64,000 nt of DNA, taken from an uncultured Clostridia bacterium. GTDB taxonomy: Bacteria > Bacillota > Clostridia > TANB77 > CAG-508. Location: assembly GCA_934182605.1 (NCBI GenBank), contig CAKPRQ010000009.1, positions 13,455 to 77,454 of the forward strand, given 5' to 3'. The number at the start of each line of letters is the position of its first letter. Position 1 is the first letter of the stretch. A program made the position numbers and the translations under genes. Of this stretch, positions 18,809 to 27,797 are shown in pieces. The notes beneath the pieces are model-generated. The model searched no databases. It was not told where the DNA came from and saw only the letters and a list, made by a program, of their open reading frames with translations.

Positions 18809-20051
18809 AATAATCTAAACTATTACTATCTAAAAGAAAGTCATAAATGCTCATTAATATAATACCATTTTCGTAACGGGATTTTTTTACATTATTACCT
18901 ACTATTATTATTTTTTTAAAAAAATCATTTACATTTATTAATGATTTTTGTTCTTGTATAACTTTTTCTTTTGTTTGCATTTCTAATGCTGACTGTATAT
19001 ATATTTTATTATTTCCCTTATTTGCCACAAAATCAATCTCTAATTGTTTTTTCGAATTGCCCTCGCGAATTTCAACAGAACCTACATCAACATTATAACC
19101 ACGTTTTTTTAATTCTATATAAATAACATTTTCCATTGTATGTGATATTTCTTCACTTTGTCTAAAATCTAAAAAACAATTTCTGATTCCTATATCTGTA
19201 AAATAATATTTTTGAGGAGTTTCTATAAATCTCTTTCCCCTTACATCAAATCTCCTTGCTTTTTCTATAATAAATGCATCTTGCAAATATCCTAAATAAT
19301 TATATATAGTTTTATCTGTCATAGAAGATGTTCTATCTCTTTCTTTAAAACTATTTGACAATTTTAATGGATTTGTAAGACATCCTATATCAGATGCTAT
19401 TATTTGTACCAACATCTCTAATTCTTCTTTATTCTGAACTTTATTTCTATCAACAATATCATTAATATATACATTATCTTTTTGAGTTCTTAAATAATTT
19501 ATCTTAGCATTATCAGTTTTGGCTAATACTGTTAGAGGTAATCCTCCATAAGTATAATATTCACTTAAAGCCTTTTCCTCAGAACCGTCATATATAGAAT
19601 AAAACTCTGAAAATGATAAAGGATATATTCTTACTTCATCTCCTCTACCTCTAAATTCTGTTACAATATCTGACGATAAAAATTTAGAATTACTTCCAGT
19701 TACATAAATCTCTAAATTATTTATATGCATAAAACCAATTAAAACAGATTCAAAATCTTTAACTTCCTGTATTTCATCTAATAATATATAATATTTACTA
19801 TTATCTTTAATTAAACTTCTTATATATTCATCCAATAAATCTGGATCTAAATATTTTTGATTTTTCTTCTCATCTAAACTTAATTGTATTATATGTCCTT
19901 CATCTATTCCTTTTTCTATAAGATAATTTCTAAATATTGTATTTAATAAATAGGATTTTCCACATCTTCTAATTCCTGTTATTACTTTTATAAGTTGATT
20001 ATCTATTCTATCTATAAGTTCATTCAAATAATAATCTCTTTTTATTTCCAA
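18807..20051 (-). CDS. AAA ATPase of the AAA_14/DUF4143 family (copy 1)
   Basis: The Walker A motif is GIRRCGKSYLL, the Walker B is YYILLDEIQEV and the C-terminal DUF4143 nuclease-like domain carries GYNVDVGSVEIREGNSKKQLEIDFVA with the conserved E-IDFV core. The frame opens at 20132, but the best start is TTG at 20051. GGAGG at 20060-20064 lies 8 nt before it, the -10 box at 20104 would leave the upstream part untranscribed, and the result (MEIKRDYYLNEL) matches the N-termini of the two paralogues in this window. The family is abundant and often multicopy in anaerobes; its substrate is unknown. The gene has its own promoter flanked by repeated CATTACGAA motifs. Confidence 0.88.
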   Translation of the reverse strand: MEIKRDYYLNELIDRIDNQLIKVITGIRRCGKSYLLNTIFRNYLIEKGIDEGHIIQLSLDEKKNQKYLDPDLLDEYIRSLIKDNSKYYILLDEIQEVKDFESVLIGFMHINNLEIYVTGSNSKFLSSDIVTEFRGRGDEVRIYPLSFSEFYSIYDGSEEKALSEYYTYGGLPLTVLAKTDNAKINYLRTQKDNVYINDIVDRNKVQNKEELEMLVQIIASDIGCLTNPLKLSNSFKERDRTSSMTDKTIYNYLGYLQDAFIIEKARRFDVRGKRFIETPQKYYFTDIGIRNCFLDFRQSEEISHTMENVIYIELKKRGYNVDVGSVEIREGNSKKQLEIDFVANKGNNKIYIQSALEMQTKEKVIQEQKSLINVNDFFKKIIIVGNNVKKSRYENGIILMSIYDFLLDSNSLDY

Positions 20052-20063
20052 TTTCAAAACCTC

Positions 20064-20152
20064 CATTACGAATTTTTTCCATTTACGTAATTTTTTCGTA
20101 ATGATTATAACATAAATTTTAATTTTAGTCAAATTACCATTACGAATTTTTA
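20064..20152 (-). promoter_or_regulatory. Promoter and putative operators of ATPase copy 1
   Basis: On the minus strand TTGACT (20127-20132), 17 bp, TATAAT (20104-20109). The 9-mer CATTACGAA or its complement occurs three times around it: 20064-20072 (over the ribosome site), 20095-20103 (just after the -10) and 20139-20147 (upstream of the -35). This looks like a repressor or autoregulatory site. Confidence 0.6.
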
Positions 20153-20321
20153 TTACAATTTACAGTTTTAATAAAAGTACTTATATATTATATACAATTT
20201 AATTTTTTCTACTCTATTTGTTATAATAAAATATTCTTATTATTAATTATATTCTGAGTTATTACATATTTTTTTATTTTTAATATATACTATTATAAAT
20301 ACTGATTTAAGGAGGGAATTT

Positions 20322-20519
20322 ATGAAAACACTATATTATATTTCACTTACATTAGTAATTATAGGTGCATTAAATTGGTTACTTATTGGATTATTCGATT
20401 TTGATTTAGTTGCCACTCTATTTGGTACTATGAGTTTACTTAGTAGAATTGTATATTCTTTAGTTGGAATTGCAGGATTGATTTCATTAGGACTTTATTC
20501 TACAATAAGTAAAGAATAA
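20322..20519 (+). CDS. DUF378 family small membrane protein
   Basis: A 65-residue protein with two membrane segments and the family hallmark IGALNWLLIGLFDFDLVATLFG followed by LSRIVYSLVGIAGL. This is the YuzA-type DUF378 family, conserved in many bacteria and without known function. AAGGAGGGAA precedes the ATG and a terminator follows at once. The gene stands alone. The leader 20153-20321 is AT-rich without another feature. Confidence 0.88.
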   Translation: MKTLYYISLTLVIIGALNWLLIGLFDFDLVATLFGTMSLLSRIVYSLVGIAGLISLGLYSTISKE

Positions 20520-20539
20520 GAAAAAATTAATTTAACATT

Positions 20540-20582
20540 AAATGTAAGCAATTATTTAAAAATATATTAACTGCTTACATTT
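20540..20582. terminator. Bidirectional terminator between convergent genes
   Basis: AAATGTAAGCA (20540-20550) pairs with TGCTTACATTT (20572-20582), with a T-rich continuation. It separates the DUF378 gene from the convergent GerMN gene. Confidence 0.75.
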
Positions 20583-20592
20583 TTATTGTTTT

Positions 20593-21105
20593 CTAAAAAG
20601 TAACTTCTTCACCTTCTACAAATATCTTAATTCCATTAACCTCACTTAATGAACTTACAGTTTTTTGAATAGATTCTATTGTTTTTTGCTTATGGTTTTC
20701 ATCTGTAAAATTCAAAAAGTCTTTAGTAAAATCAATTTCTAAAATTTCCCCTTTTAGCTCTACCTTATTTAAGATTGTACCTTCAGGAATTAATTTTTTG
20801 TAACCACTAGCTTCAGGCCCTAATATTAACATTTGTATTAGAGTTTCATAAGGATTTTCTAGTAATAACTTTGCATCAATCAAACGCCCTTCTTGAACTA
20901 ATGTACCACCTTCATTTTCTGCAAAATATAATGCTACTATTGTTTTTCTTAAATCTTCATCTGAAATTTCTTGTTGTGGTGTGTAATCTTGTGAAATCTC
21001 ATTTTCTGGATTAACTACTACAAATTGTTTTACAAATACAACTATTGCAACAATTAATATTACAGCTATTATTGAAAAAACTATTATTTTCTTTTTATTT
21101 AACAT
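20593..21105 (-). CDS. GerMN-domain membrane-anchored protein
   Basis: One N-terminal membrane segment (about 6-26) is followed by a GerMN (sporulation/spore-germination) domain: IVALYFAENEGGTLVQEGR, a LILGP-type motif, LIPEGTILNKVELKGEILEIDFTKDF and a C-terminal beta strand KIFVEGEEV. The domain is known from B. subtilis GerM, needed for septal peptidoglycan remodelling in sporulation, but also occurs in LpqB-like proteins. I take the ATG at 21105, not the frame opening at 21120, because GGGAGG lies between them at the correct spacing. Role in the forespore-mother cell interface is inferred; SpoIIR in the same window fits. Confidence 0.8.
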   Translation of the reverse strand: MLNKKKIIVFSIIAVILIVAIVVFVKQFVVVNPENEISQDYTPQQEISDEDLRKTIVALYFAENEGGTLVQEGRLIDAKLLLENPYETLIQMLILGPEASGYKKLIPEGTILNKVELKGEILEIDFTKDFLNFTDENHKQKTIESIQKTVSSLSEVNGIKIFVEGEEVTF

Positions 21106-21205
21106 ATATTTACCTCCCAAACATTTCCTTTTTTAATCATATTCGTACAAGTATAACATTAGAACCTTTTTAAAAAATTACCAATATAAAACCATTCGTT
21201 TCCCA

Positions 21206-21234
21206 TTGACATTTTAATAATTTCATTATAAAAT
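21206..21234 (+). promoter_or_regulatory. Promoter of the activase gene
   Basis: Perfect TTGACA (21206-21211), 17-bp spacer, TAAAAT (21229-21234). The leader to the start at 21331 is about 90 nt and shows no riboswitch that I recognise. Confidence 0.65.
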
Positions 21235-21330
21235 ATATAATATTAACATAAAAGTTTTAAGAGATTTTTAGTTGCAAAATTCTTATATTTTACAGCTAAA
21301 TTATGCCTCAAGAAAGGGATTAGATTAAAT

Positions 21331-24300
21331 ATGAATAATACGATACATATAGGTCTTGATGTTGGATCAACTACAGTAAAAAAAGTTATTATGAATGATA
21401 ATTATGAGATAATAGATTCATCATATACGAGACACTTTTCAGATACTAAAAATACAGTATGTAATGTTTTAAATGAGATTATAGATAAATACCCAAATAA
21501 CACATTTACATTCACTTTAACTGGTTCTGGTGCTATGTCTACAGCAAAATTTTTGGAATTACCTTTTATTCAAGAAGTTATTTCTTGCAAAAGAATTGTT
21601 GAACATGATATTCCTAAGACTGATGTTGTTATTGAACTTGGTGGTGAAGATGCCAAAATTATTTATTTTGATAATTTCGTAGAGCAAAGAATGAACGGAA
21701 CTTGTGCTGGTGGTACTGGTGCATTTTTAGACCAAATGGCTAGCTTATTAAATACAGATACTCCTGGTCTTAATGAACTTGCAAAAGGCTATGAAACTAT
21801 TTACCCTATAGCTTCAAGATGTGGTGTTTTTGCTAAAACTGATGTACAACCATTATTAAATGAAGGTGCAAGAAAAGAAGATATTGCTGCATCTATTTTC
21901 CAAGCAGTTGTTAACCAAACTATTAGTGGACTTGCTTGTGGTAGACCTATTAAAGGTAATGTTGCATTTCTTGGTGGTCCTTTAAATTACTTATCTGAAC
22001 TTAGAAAAAGATTTATTGAAACTTTAAATTTAACACCTGAAGAAACTATAATACCAGAAAATGCTCACCTTTTAGTTGCTAAAGGTGCTGCTATAGATTC
22101 TTTTAATGCAAAACCTATAACAGTACAAGAATTAAAAGAAAAAATAGAAAATTTAAAAAATTCTAAAGATAATACCACAAAACCTATAGCTCCTTTATTT
22201 GAAAGTGAAAAAGATTATTTAGAATTCAAGAAAAGACATGAAAAGGATGCTATCCCTACAAAACCTTTAGAAAATTACGAAGGAGATTGTTTTATAGGAA
22301 TTGATGCTGGTTCTACTACTACAAAATTAGTATTATTAGATAAAAACGGAGATTTGTTATACTCCCAATATGATAATAACAATGGGAATCCATTAAGTAG
22401 TGTTATTTCTATGTTGAAAACTTTATATGCTATTTTACCTGAAAAAGCAATTATTAGATATAGCGGTATAACAGGGTATGGCGAAAAATTAATTCAAACT
22501 GCTTTAAAAGTAGATTTAGGAGAAATTGAAACAATAGCCCACTATACAGCTGCTAAGAAATTTATGCCTAATGTAAATAGCATCGTAGACATTGGCGGTC
22601 AAGATATGAAATATATTCGCTTAAAAAATAATTATATTGATAATATAATGTTAAATGAGGCTTGTTCATCAGGTTGCGGTTCTTTTATAGAAACATTTGC
22701 TAAAAGTTTAAATATTTCTATTGAAAATTTTGTAAAAGAAGCTATTAAATCTAGAAACCCTGTAGATTTAGGTTCAAGATGTACAGTATTTATGAACTCT
22801 AAAATAAAACAAGCTCAAAAAGAGGGATATTCTGTTGGAGATATTTCTGCTGGATTATCTTACTCTGTAGTTAAAAATGCTATTCAAAAAGTTATGAAAA
22901 TTAGGGATTATAAAACTCTAGGCGATAATATAGTAGTACAAGGTGGAACTTTCTATAATGATGCCGTATTAAGAGCATTTGAGCTTATTGTTGGAAAAAA
23001 CGTTATAAGACCTAACATTGCAGGTCTTATGGGAGCTTATGGTGTTGGGATTTTAGCCAAAGAACAATATGAGGCAAATTTAGATATGGAATATAGATCT
23101 ACTATTTCTAAATTAGAAGACATAGATAATTTAAAAATAGAAATTACTCATACTAGATGTAATGGATGTGAAAATCATTGTTTATTAACTATAAATAAAT
23201 TCAATAATAACACTCGTTTCATATCTGGAAATAGATGTGAAAAAGGTGCAGGTAACGCTAATAGTGCAAATAAAGAATTGCCTAATTTATATAAGTACAA
23301 ATATGATAGATTATTCAATTATGAACCTTTAGCAGAAGATAAAGCAACTAGAGGTACTATTGGTATACCTAGAGTTCTAAATATGTATGAAGATTATCCA
23401 TTTTGGTTTACTTTCCTTACAAACTTAGGATTTAGAGTTATTTTGTCTGATAAAAGTACACGTACTACATATGAAAAAGGTATGGAATCTATGCCTTCTG
23501 AATCAGTATGTTACCCTGCTAAATTAGCACATGGACATATTATGAATTTATTAGAAAAAGGAATTACAACTATATTCTACCCTTGTATTCCATATTCAAG
23601 AAAAGAATTCAAAGGTGCAGAAAATCACTATAACTGCCCTATTGTAATTTCTTATTCAGAAGTTTTAAAAAATAATATTGAAGAATTAAAGAATATAGAG
23701 TTTTTAAATCCATTCTTACCTTTAATTCCTAAAAAATTAGTTAAAGTTATTCTAGAATTGGACGAATTTAAGAGATTTAATTTTACTAAAAGAGAATTAT
23801 CAATAGCTGCAGAAAAAGCAGAAGTTGAATATATGCATTATAGAGCAGATGTACATAACAAAGGTATTGAAACTATAGAATACCTAAAAAAGAATAATTT
23901 AAAAGGTATTGTTTTAGCAGGTAGACCTTACCACTTAGACCCAGAAATTAATCATGGTATAGATACTTTAATTACAAGTTTAGGCCTTGCAGTTTTGACA
24001 GAAGATAGTATTTCACATTTAGAAGAAGTAAAAAGACCTATTAGAGTTGTTGACCAATGGATGTTTCATGCAAGACTTTACGCTGCTGCTAATATTGTAG
24101 GACAAAGCGATAATCTTGAAATGATACAACTCAACTCATTTGGTTGTGGTGTTGATGCTGTAACTACAGACCAAGTAGAAGAAATTTTAACAAGTTATGA
24201 TAAAATGTATACTTTAATAAAAATAGATGAAGTAAATAACTTAGGAGCAGTAAGAATCCGTATTCGTTCTTTACTTGCTAGCATGAACAAAAGGCTTAAA

Positions 24301-25665
24301 GATAAAGAAGATATAGAAAAAGTAAATACTGGAAATTACGAAGTTAATAAAATCCCATTTACTAAGGAAATGAAATCTACATATACAATATTAATGCCAC
24401 AGATGGCCCCAATACATTTTGAATTGGTTGAGACCGCTGTAAAAAGCCAAGGATATAATATAGAATTGTTGAGAGAATGTACGCCAAAAACTGTGGAAAC
24501 TGGCTTAAAATATGTAAATAATGATGCTTGTTATCCATCTATATTAGTTACAGGGCAAATGATAGAGGCTTTAGAAAGTGGAAAATATGATGTTAATAAA
24601 ACTGCATTAATAATGTCTCAAACTGGCGGTGGATGTAGAGCTACAAATTACATAGGATTTATTAGAAAAGCTTTAAAAGATGCAGGATTTTCACAAGTAC
24701 CAGTAATATCTTTCAATGTTGTAGGATTGGAAAAAGCTACAGGATTTAAAATAACAATTCCACTTATGGAAAGATTATTAAAAGCTGTTATTCTAGCAGA
24801 TTTACTTCAAAAAGTTCTTACTAAAAACAGAGCTTATGAAGTAAACAAAGGAGAAACAGAAAAATTATTTAATGAATGGATTGAAAAATCTAAAAAATTA
24901 GTTTATAAATCTTCAACAAAAGAATTTAAACAAGCTATATATAATATTGTAGATGATTTTGAAAAAATTGAATTAGATACTACTATACAAAAACCAAAAG
25001 TAGGTATAGTTGGAGAAGTATTAATTAAATACCATCCTTTTGGCAACAATTTCATAGCAAATGTACTAGAGAATGAAGGTGCAGAAGTTATTTTACCAGA
25101 CTTTATGGGATTTGTTAAATTTATGGCAACACATAAAATAACTTTCAATAAACTTTTAGAAATCGGTGGTTCTAAAGCTAAAATTTTTAAAGCAGCTATA
25201 AAACTCATAGACATACTAGAAAAAGATTTAAGAATAGCGCTTGCTTCTTCAAAAAAAGGTTATTTACCACCTTGCGACATTTGGCATCTTGAAGAAAAAG
25301 TAAAAGATGTTTTATCTATAGGAAATCAAACTGGAGAAGGTTGGTTCTTAACAGCAGAAATGATTGAATATATAGAGAATGGAATACCAAACATAGTATG
25401 TGTTCAACCTTTCGCTTGCTTACCAAATCACGTAGTTGGTAAAGGTGTTATAAAAACTATAAGAAGTATGTTCCCAGAAGCAAATATATCACCTATAGAT
25501 TACGACCCAGGAGCTAGCGAAGCAAATCAAACTAATAGAATTAAGTTAATGATGACAGTTGCTAAAGATAATTTAAAACGTAAGGAAAAAGAATTAGCAG
25601 CTATTAGAAAAGAAAATGAAGAAAATACAGATAAAGAAACTAAACAAGCACAATACAACAATTAA
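21331..25665 (+). CDS. Giant 2-hydroxyacyl-CoA dehydratase activase-related fusion protein
   Basis: The 1444 residues contain two tandem ASKHA activase domains (nucleotide motifs GLDVGSTTVKK near 8 and GIDAGSTTTKL near 322, each followed by a GGxD and a Cys-containing CAGGTGAF or SSGCGSF loop that in activases ligates a shared 4Fe-4S cluster). A DUF2229 region (GIPRVLNMYEDYPFW near 690) and a C-terminal dehydratase-like region follow. The small activases use ATP to inject electrons into 2-hydroxyacyl-CoA dehydratases. This large form is common in anaerobes but its substrate is unknown. No dehydratase subunit gene lies beside it. The MecA-like gene follows after 55 bp and is probably cotranscribed. 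Confidence 0.9.
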   Translation: MNNTIHIGLDVGSTTVKKVIMNDNYEIIDSSYTRHFSDTKNTVCNVLNEIIDKYPNNTFTFTLTGSGAMSTAKFLELPFIQEVISCKRIVEHDIPKTDVVIELGGEDAKIIYFDNFVEQRMNGTCAGGTGAFLDQMASLLNTDTPGLNELAKGYETIYPIASRCGVFAKTDVQPLLNEGARKEDIAASIFQAVVNQTISGLACGRPIKGNVAFLGGPLNYLSELRKRFIETLNLTPEETIIPENAHLLVAKGAAIDSFNAKPITVQELKEKIENLKNSKDNTTKPIAPLFESEKDYLEFKKRHEKDAIPTKPLENYEGDCFIGIDAGSTTTKLVLLDKNGDLLYSQYDNNNGNPLSSVISMLKTLYAILPEKAIIRYSGITGYGEKLIQTALKVDLGEIETIAHYTAAKKFMPNVNSIVDIGGQDMKYIRLKNNYIDNIMLNEACSSGCGSFIETFAKSLNISIENFVKEAIKSRNPVDLGSRCTVFMNSKIKQAQKEGYSVGDISAGLSYSVVKNAIQKVMKIRDYKTLGDNIVVQGGTFYNDAVLRAFELIVGKNVIRPNIAGLMGAYGVGILAKEQYEANLDMEYRSTISKLEDIDNLKIEITHTRCNGCENHCLLTINKFNNNTRFISGNRCEKGAGNANSANKELPNLYKYKYDRLFNYEPLAEDKATRGTIGIPRVLNMYEDYPFWFTFLTNLGFRVILSDKSTRTTYEKGMESMPSESVCYPAKLAHGHIMNLLEKGITTIFYPCIPYSRKEFKGAENHYNCPIVISYSEVLKNNIEELKNIEFLNPFLPLIPKKLVKVILELDEFKRFNFTKRELSIAAEKAEVEYMHYRADVHNKGIETIEYLKKNNLKGIVLAGRPYHLDPEINHGIDTLITSLGLAVLTEDSISHLEEVKRPIRVVDQWMFHARLYAAANIVGQSDNLEMIQLNSFGCGVDAVTTDQVEEILTSYDKMYTLIKIDEVNNLGAVRIRIRSLLASMNKRLKDKEDIEKVNTGNYEVNKIPFTKEMKSTYTILMPQMAPIHFELVETAVKSQGYNIELLRECTPKTVETGLKYVNNDACYPSILVTGQMIEALESGKYDVNKTALIMSQTGGGCRATNYIGFIRKALKDAGFSQVPVISFNVVGLEKATGFKITIPLMERLLKAVILADLLQKVLTKNRAYEVNKGETEKLFNEWIEKSKKLVYKSSTKEFKQAIYNIVDDFEKIELDTTIQKPKVGIVGEVLIKYHPFGNNFIANVLENEGAEVILPDFMGFVKFMATHKITFNKLLEIGGSKAKIFKAAIKLIDILEKDLRIALASSKKGYLPPCDIWHLEEKVKDVLSIGNQTGEGWFLTAEMIEYIENGIPNIVCVQPFACLPNHVVGKGVIKTIRSMFPEANISPIDYDPGASEANQTNRIKLMMTVAKDNLKRKEKELAAIRKENEENTDKETKQAQYNN

Positions 25666-25720
25666 TTTAATATAATACATTATTAATTATTATTTTTGTA
25701 AATATAAGGGGGAGTCTTAA

Positions 25721-26344
25721 GTGCAATTTGAAAAAATTAATGAAGATAAAATACGAATTATATTTAATCTTGATGACTTAAAAGATAAAAATGTTGATTA
25801 TCACGATTTTATGGCTAATTCAATAGCTACACAAAAAGTTTTCCTTGATATGCTCAACCAAGCAGAAAAGGAAATTGGATTTATAACAACTAATTATCAA
25901 CTAATAATAGAGGCCTTAGCTTCATCTGACGGTTCTTTTATACTTACTGTTACTAGAAGCAAAGAAGATAGAGAAAAAACTATAAAAAAATTAAAAGCTA
26001 AACCAAAATTAATGTCACTTAATGAACCCTTACCAACATTAATTTATAAGTTCAATAACTTTGATAACTTTTACGATTTATGCAATTTTATACAAGAAGA
26101 GAACTTGAGTAAAATTCAAAAAACTTTTACTAAAGCAATTTTATATAATTATAATGATAATATATATCTTCTATTAAAAACTAGCCCTAAGGCTAATATA
26201 AAAGAAGTTAAGTGCATTATTTCTTTAGTTAATGAGTTTAATGCAAATCTTGTTCAAACTTCTGAGTTGTTTCAATATAAGTTATATGAGTTTGGCAAGG
26301 TTTTTTTAAAAAATAATTGTTTTTTGAAGATAAGAAATAAATAA
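25721..26344 (+). CDS. MecA-like ClpC adaptor protein
   Basis: A 207-residue protein, close to MecA/YpbH length. It opens with the family start MQFEKINEDKIRIIFNLDDL, then the N-terminal substrate-recognition domain, an acidic or charged linker near 85-105 and a C-terminal domain (FDNFYDLCNFI, LYEFGKVFL) that in MecA contacts ClpC. MecA delivers competence and other regulators to ClpCP. The start is GTG at 25721 behind AAGGGGGAG. It follows the activase gene by 55 bp and ends in a strong terminator. Confidence 0.82.
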   Translation: MQFEKINEDKIRIIFNLDDLKDKNVDYHDFMANSIATQKVFLDMLNQAEKEIGFITTNYQLIIEALASSDGSFILTVTRSKEDREKTIKKLKAKPKLMSLNEPLPTLIYKFNNFDNFYDLCNFIQEENLSKIQKTFTKAILYNYNDNIYLLLKTSPKANIKEVKCIISLVNEFNANLVQTSELFQYKLYEFGKVFLKNNCFLKIRNK

Positions 26345-26352
26345 AAAATCTT

Positions 26353-26409
26353 AAAAACTTAGTTATAGTAAATTTTCACTTACGCGAATTTTTCCATAAC
26401 TAAGTTTTT
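26353..26409. terminator. Bidirectional terminator between mecA-like and ATPase copy 2
   Basis: AAAAACTTAGTTAT (26353-26366) pairs perfectly with ATAACTAAGTTTTT (26396-26409). The 29-nt loop is long, so the stem alone carries the signal. Confidence 0.75.
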
Positions 26410-26435
26410 GGTTTTCTAATTTTTTTAATATTTCT

Positions 26436-27638
26436 TTAATCTTCTAATAAAAAATCTATTACATTTTTCACTTTTATGCCATTATAATCTTTATTTACAT
26501 TTATATCCATCGTTAAAATAGTTTTCTCATAATTATCTTGAATACTCTCTAAGCTTCTTAATTCTCTTTCTCTAACAGATTCTTCTTTTATACTTTGAGC
26601 GACTTGATAATATTTTATTTCATTAGGATTTTCAGCAATAAAATCAACTTCATAATCAAGAGTTTTTCCAATATTAACTTTATATCCTTTTCTTAATAAT
26701 TCTAAATAAACAACATTTTCTAATAAATGACCCTCGTCAACATTTCTAAAACCTATGATTACATTTCTTAAACCAGTATCTGCTATATAATATTTTCCCA
26801 AAGTTTTTAATAAAGCTTTACTCCTTATATCACTTCTGTCGGCTTTATATACTATAAAAGCATTCTCAAGCATTTTTAAATAATTATCAATAGTTGAATG
26901 ATTTGATTTTTCAACTATTTTATTACTATTTAAATAATCACTTATTTTATTTGCCGATATACTACTTCCAATATTAGATGATACATATTTAACAATATTT
27001 TCTAATAACGATATATCTTTAATGTTATTTCTTTCTATTATATCTTTTTTTACTATCGTATTATATATATCATTTAAGTAAGCCAATACTAAATTATTTT
27101 TATCTTTTATTTGTGTTATTGCAGGTAATCCACCATATTTTAAATATTCATAAAATTTTAGTTCAATATTGCTAGTATCATAATTATTAAATTTTAAATA
27201 TTCTTTAAAAGATAATGGATACATTTTTATTTCTATATATCTACCAGACAATAAAGTAGCAAGTTCACTAGATAAAAGATACGCATTAGAGCCTGTTATA
27301 TATATATCTACATTAAAATCTATATTTAAAGAATTTATGGCTTTTTCCCACTCATTAACATTTTGAACTTCATCTAATAATATATATGTTTTTTCTTTTG
27401 AAAGCTTATTTTTTATATATTCGTATAAATCTTTATAATTCTTAATATAATCATACATTGCAGATTCAAAATTTATATGTATAATTCTTTCTTCACTAAT
27501 ATTATTATTTAAAAGATAGTCTTTATACATCAAAAGTAGAGTAGATTTTCCACTCCTTCTAACACCTGTTATAACTTTTATAAATTCAGTATCCTTTGCG
27601 TCTATCAATATATTTAAATAATTTTCTCTTATAACCAT
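26436..27638 (-). CDS. AAA ATPase of the AAA_14/DUF4143 family (copy 2)
   Basis: Walker A is GVRRSGKSTLL, Walker B YILLDEVQNV, followed by VDIYITGSNAYLLSSELATLLSGR and a C-terminal DUF4143 domain with KVNIGKTLDYEVDFIA. The frame opens with two ATGs; the second (27638) is preferred because AGGAG at 27648-27652 touches the first ATG but is 9 nt from the second. The paralogues at 18807 and 35218 share the same layout. It is transcribed alone from a near-consensus promoter. Its biochemical role is unknown. Confidence 0.88.
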   Translation of the reverse strand: MVIRENYLNILIDAKDTEFIKVITGVRRSGKSTLLLMYKDYLLNNNISEERIIHINFESAMYDYIKNYKDLYEYIKNKLSKEKTYILLDEVQNVNEWEKAINSLNIDFNVDIYITGSNAYLLSSELATLLSGRYIEIKMYPLSFKEYLKFNNYDTSNIELKFYEYLKYGGLPAITQIKDKNNLVLAYLNDIYNTIVKKDIIERNNIKDISLLENIVKYVSSNIGSSISANKISDYLNSNKIVEKSNHSTIDNYLKMLENAFIVYKADRSDIRSKALLKTLGKYYIADTGLRNVIIGFRNVDEGHLLENVVYLELLRKGYKVNIGKTLDYEVDFIAENPNEIKYYQVAQSIKEESVRERELRSLESIQDNYEKTILTMDINVNKDYNGIKVKNVIDFLLED

Positions 27639-27658
27639 TTTTTTCATCTCCTAAATAT

Positions 27659-27687
27659 ATAATAACATTTTTATATAAATAAGTCAA
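27659..27687 (-). promoter_or_regulatory. Promoter of ATPase copy 2
   Basis: TTGACT (27682-27687), 17 bp, TATTAT (27659-27664) on the minus strand. The start codon follows 20 bp after the -10. The -35 overlaps the edge of the hairpin at 27686-27719. Confidence 0.65.
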
Positions 27688-27719
27688 GGAATTTTGCAAG
27701 TGTACCTGCAAAATTCCTT
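27686..27719 (-). terminator. Hairpin: terminator of the sugar-nucleotide operon or operator of ATPase copy 2
   Basis: AAGGAATTTTGCA (27686-27698) pairs perfectly with TGCAAAATTCCTT (27707-27719). It lies 78 bp after the phosphohexomutase stop codon, and the downstream tract is only partly T-rich. The overlap with the next gene's -35 box leaves an operator role open. Confidence 0.55.
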
Positions 27720-27797
27720 ATATTTATGCACTTTTGTAAATACGTCTTAATCTTACTCTATATTAGTATTTGTATATCACATATAACTTCACTTTCT

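Noticed and set aside
21121..21330. Riboswitch upstream of the activase gene
   Set aside because: The 90-nt leader shows a promoter but no recognisable aptamer or expression-platform hairpin.
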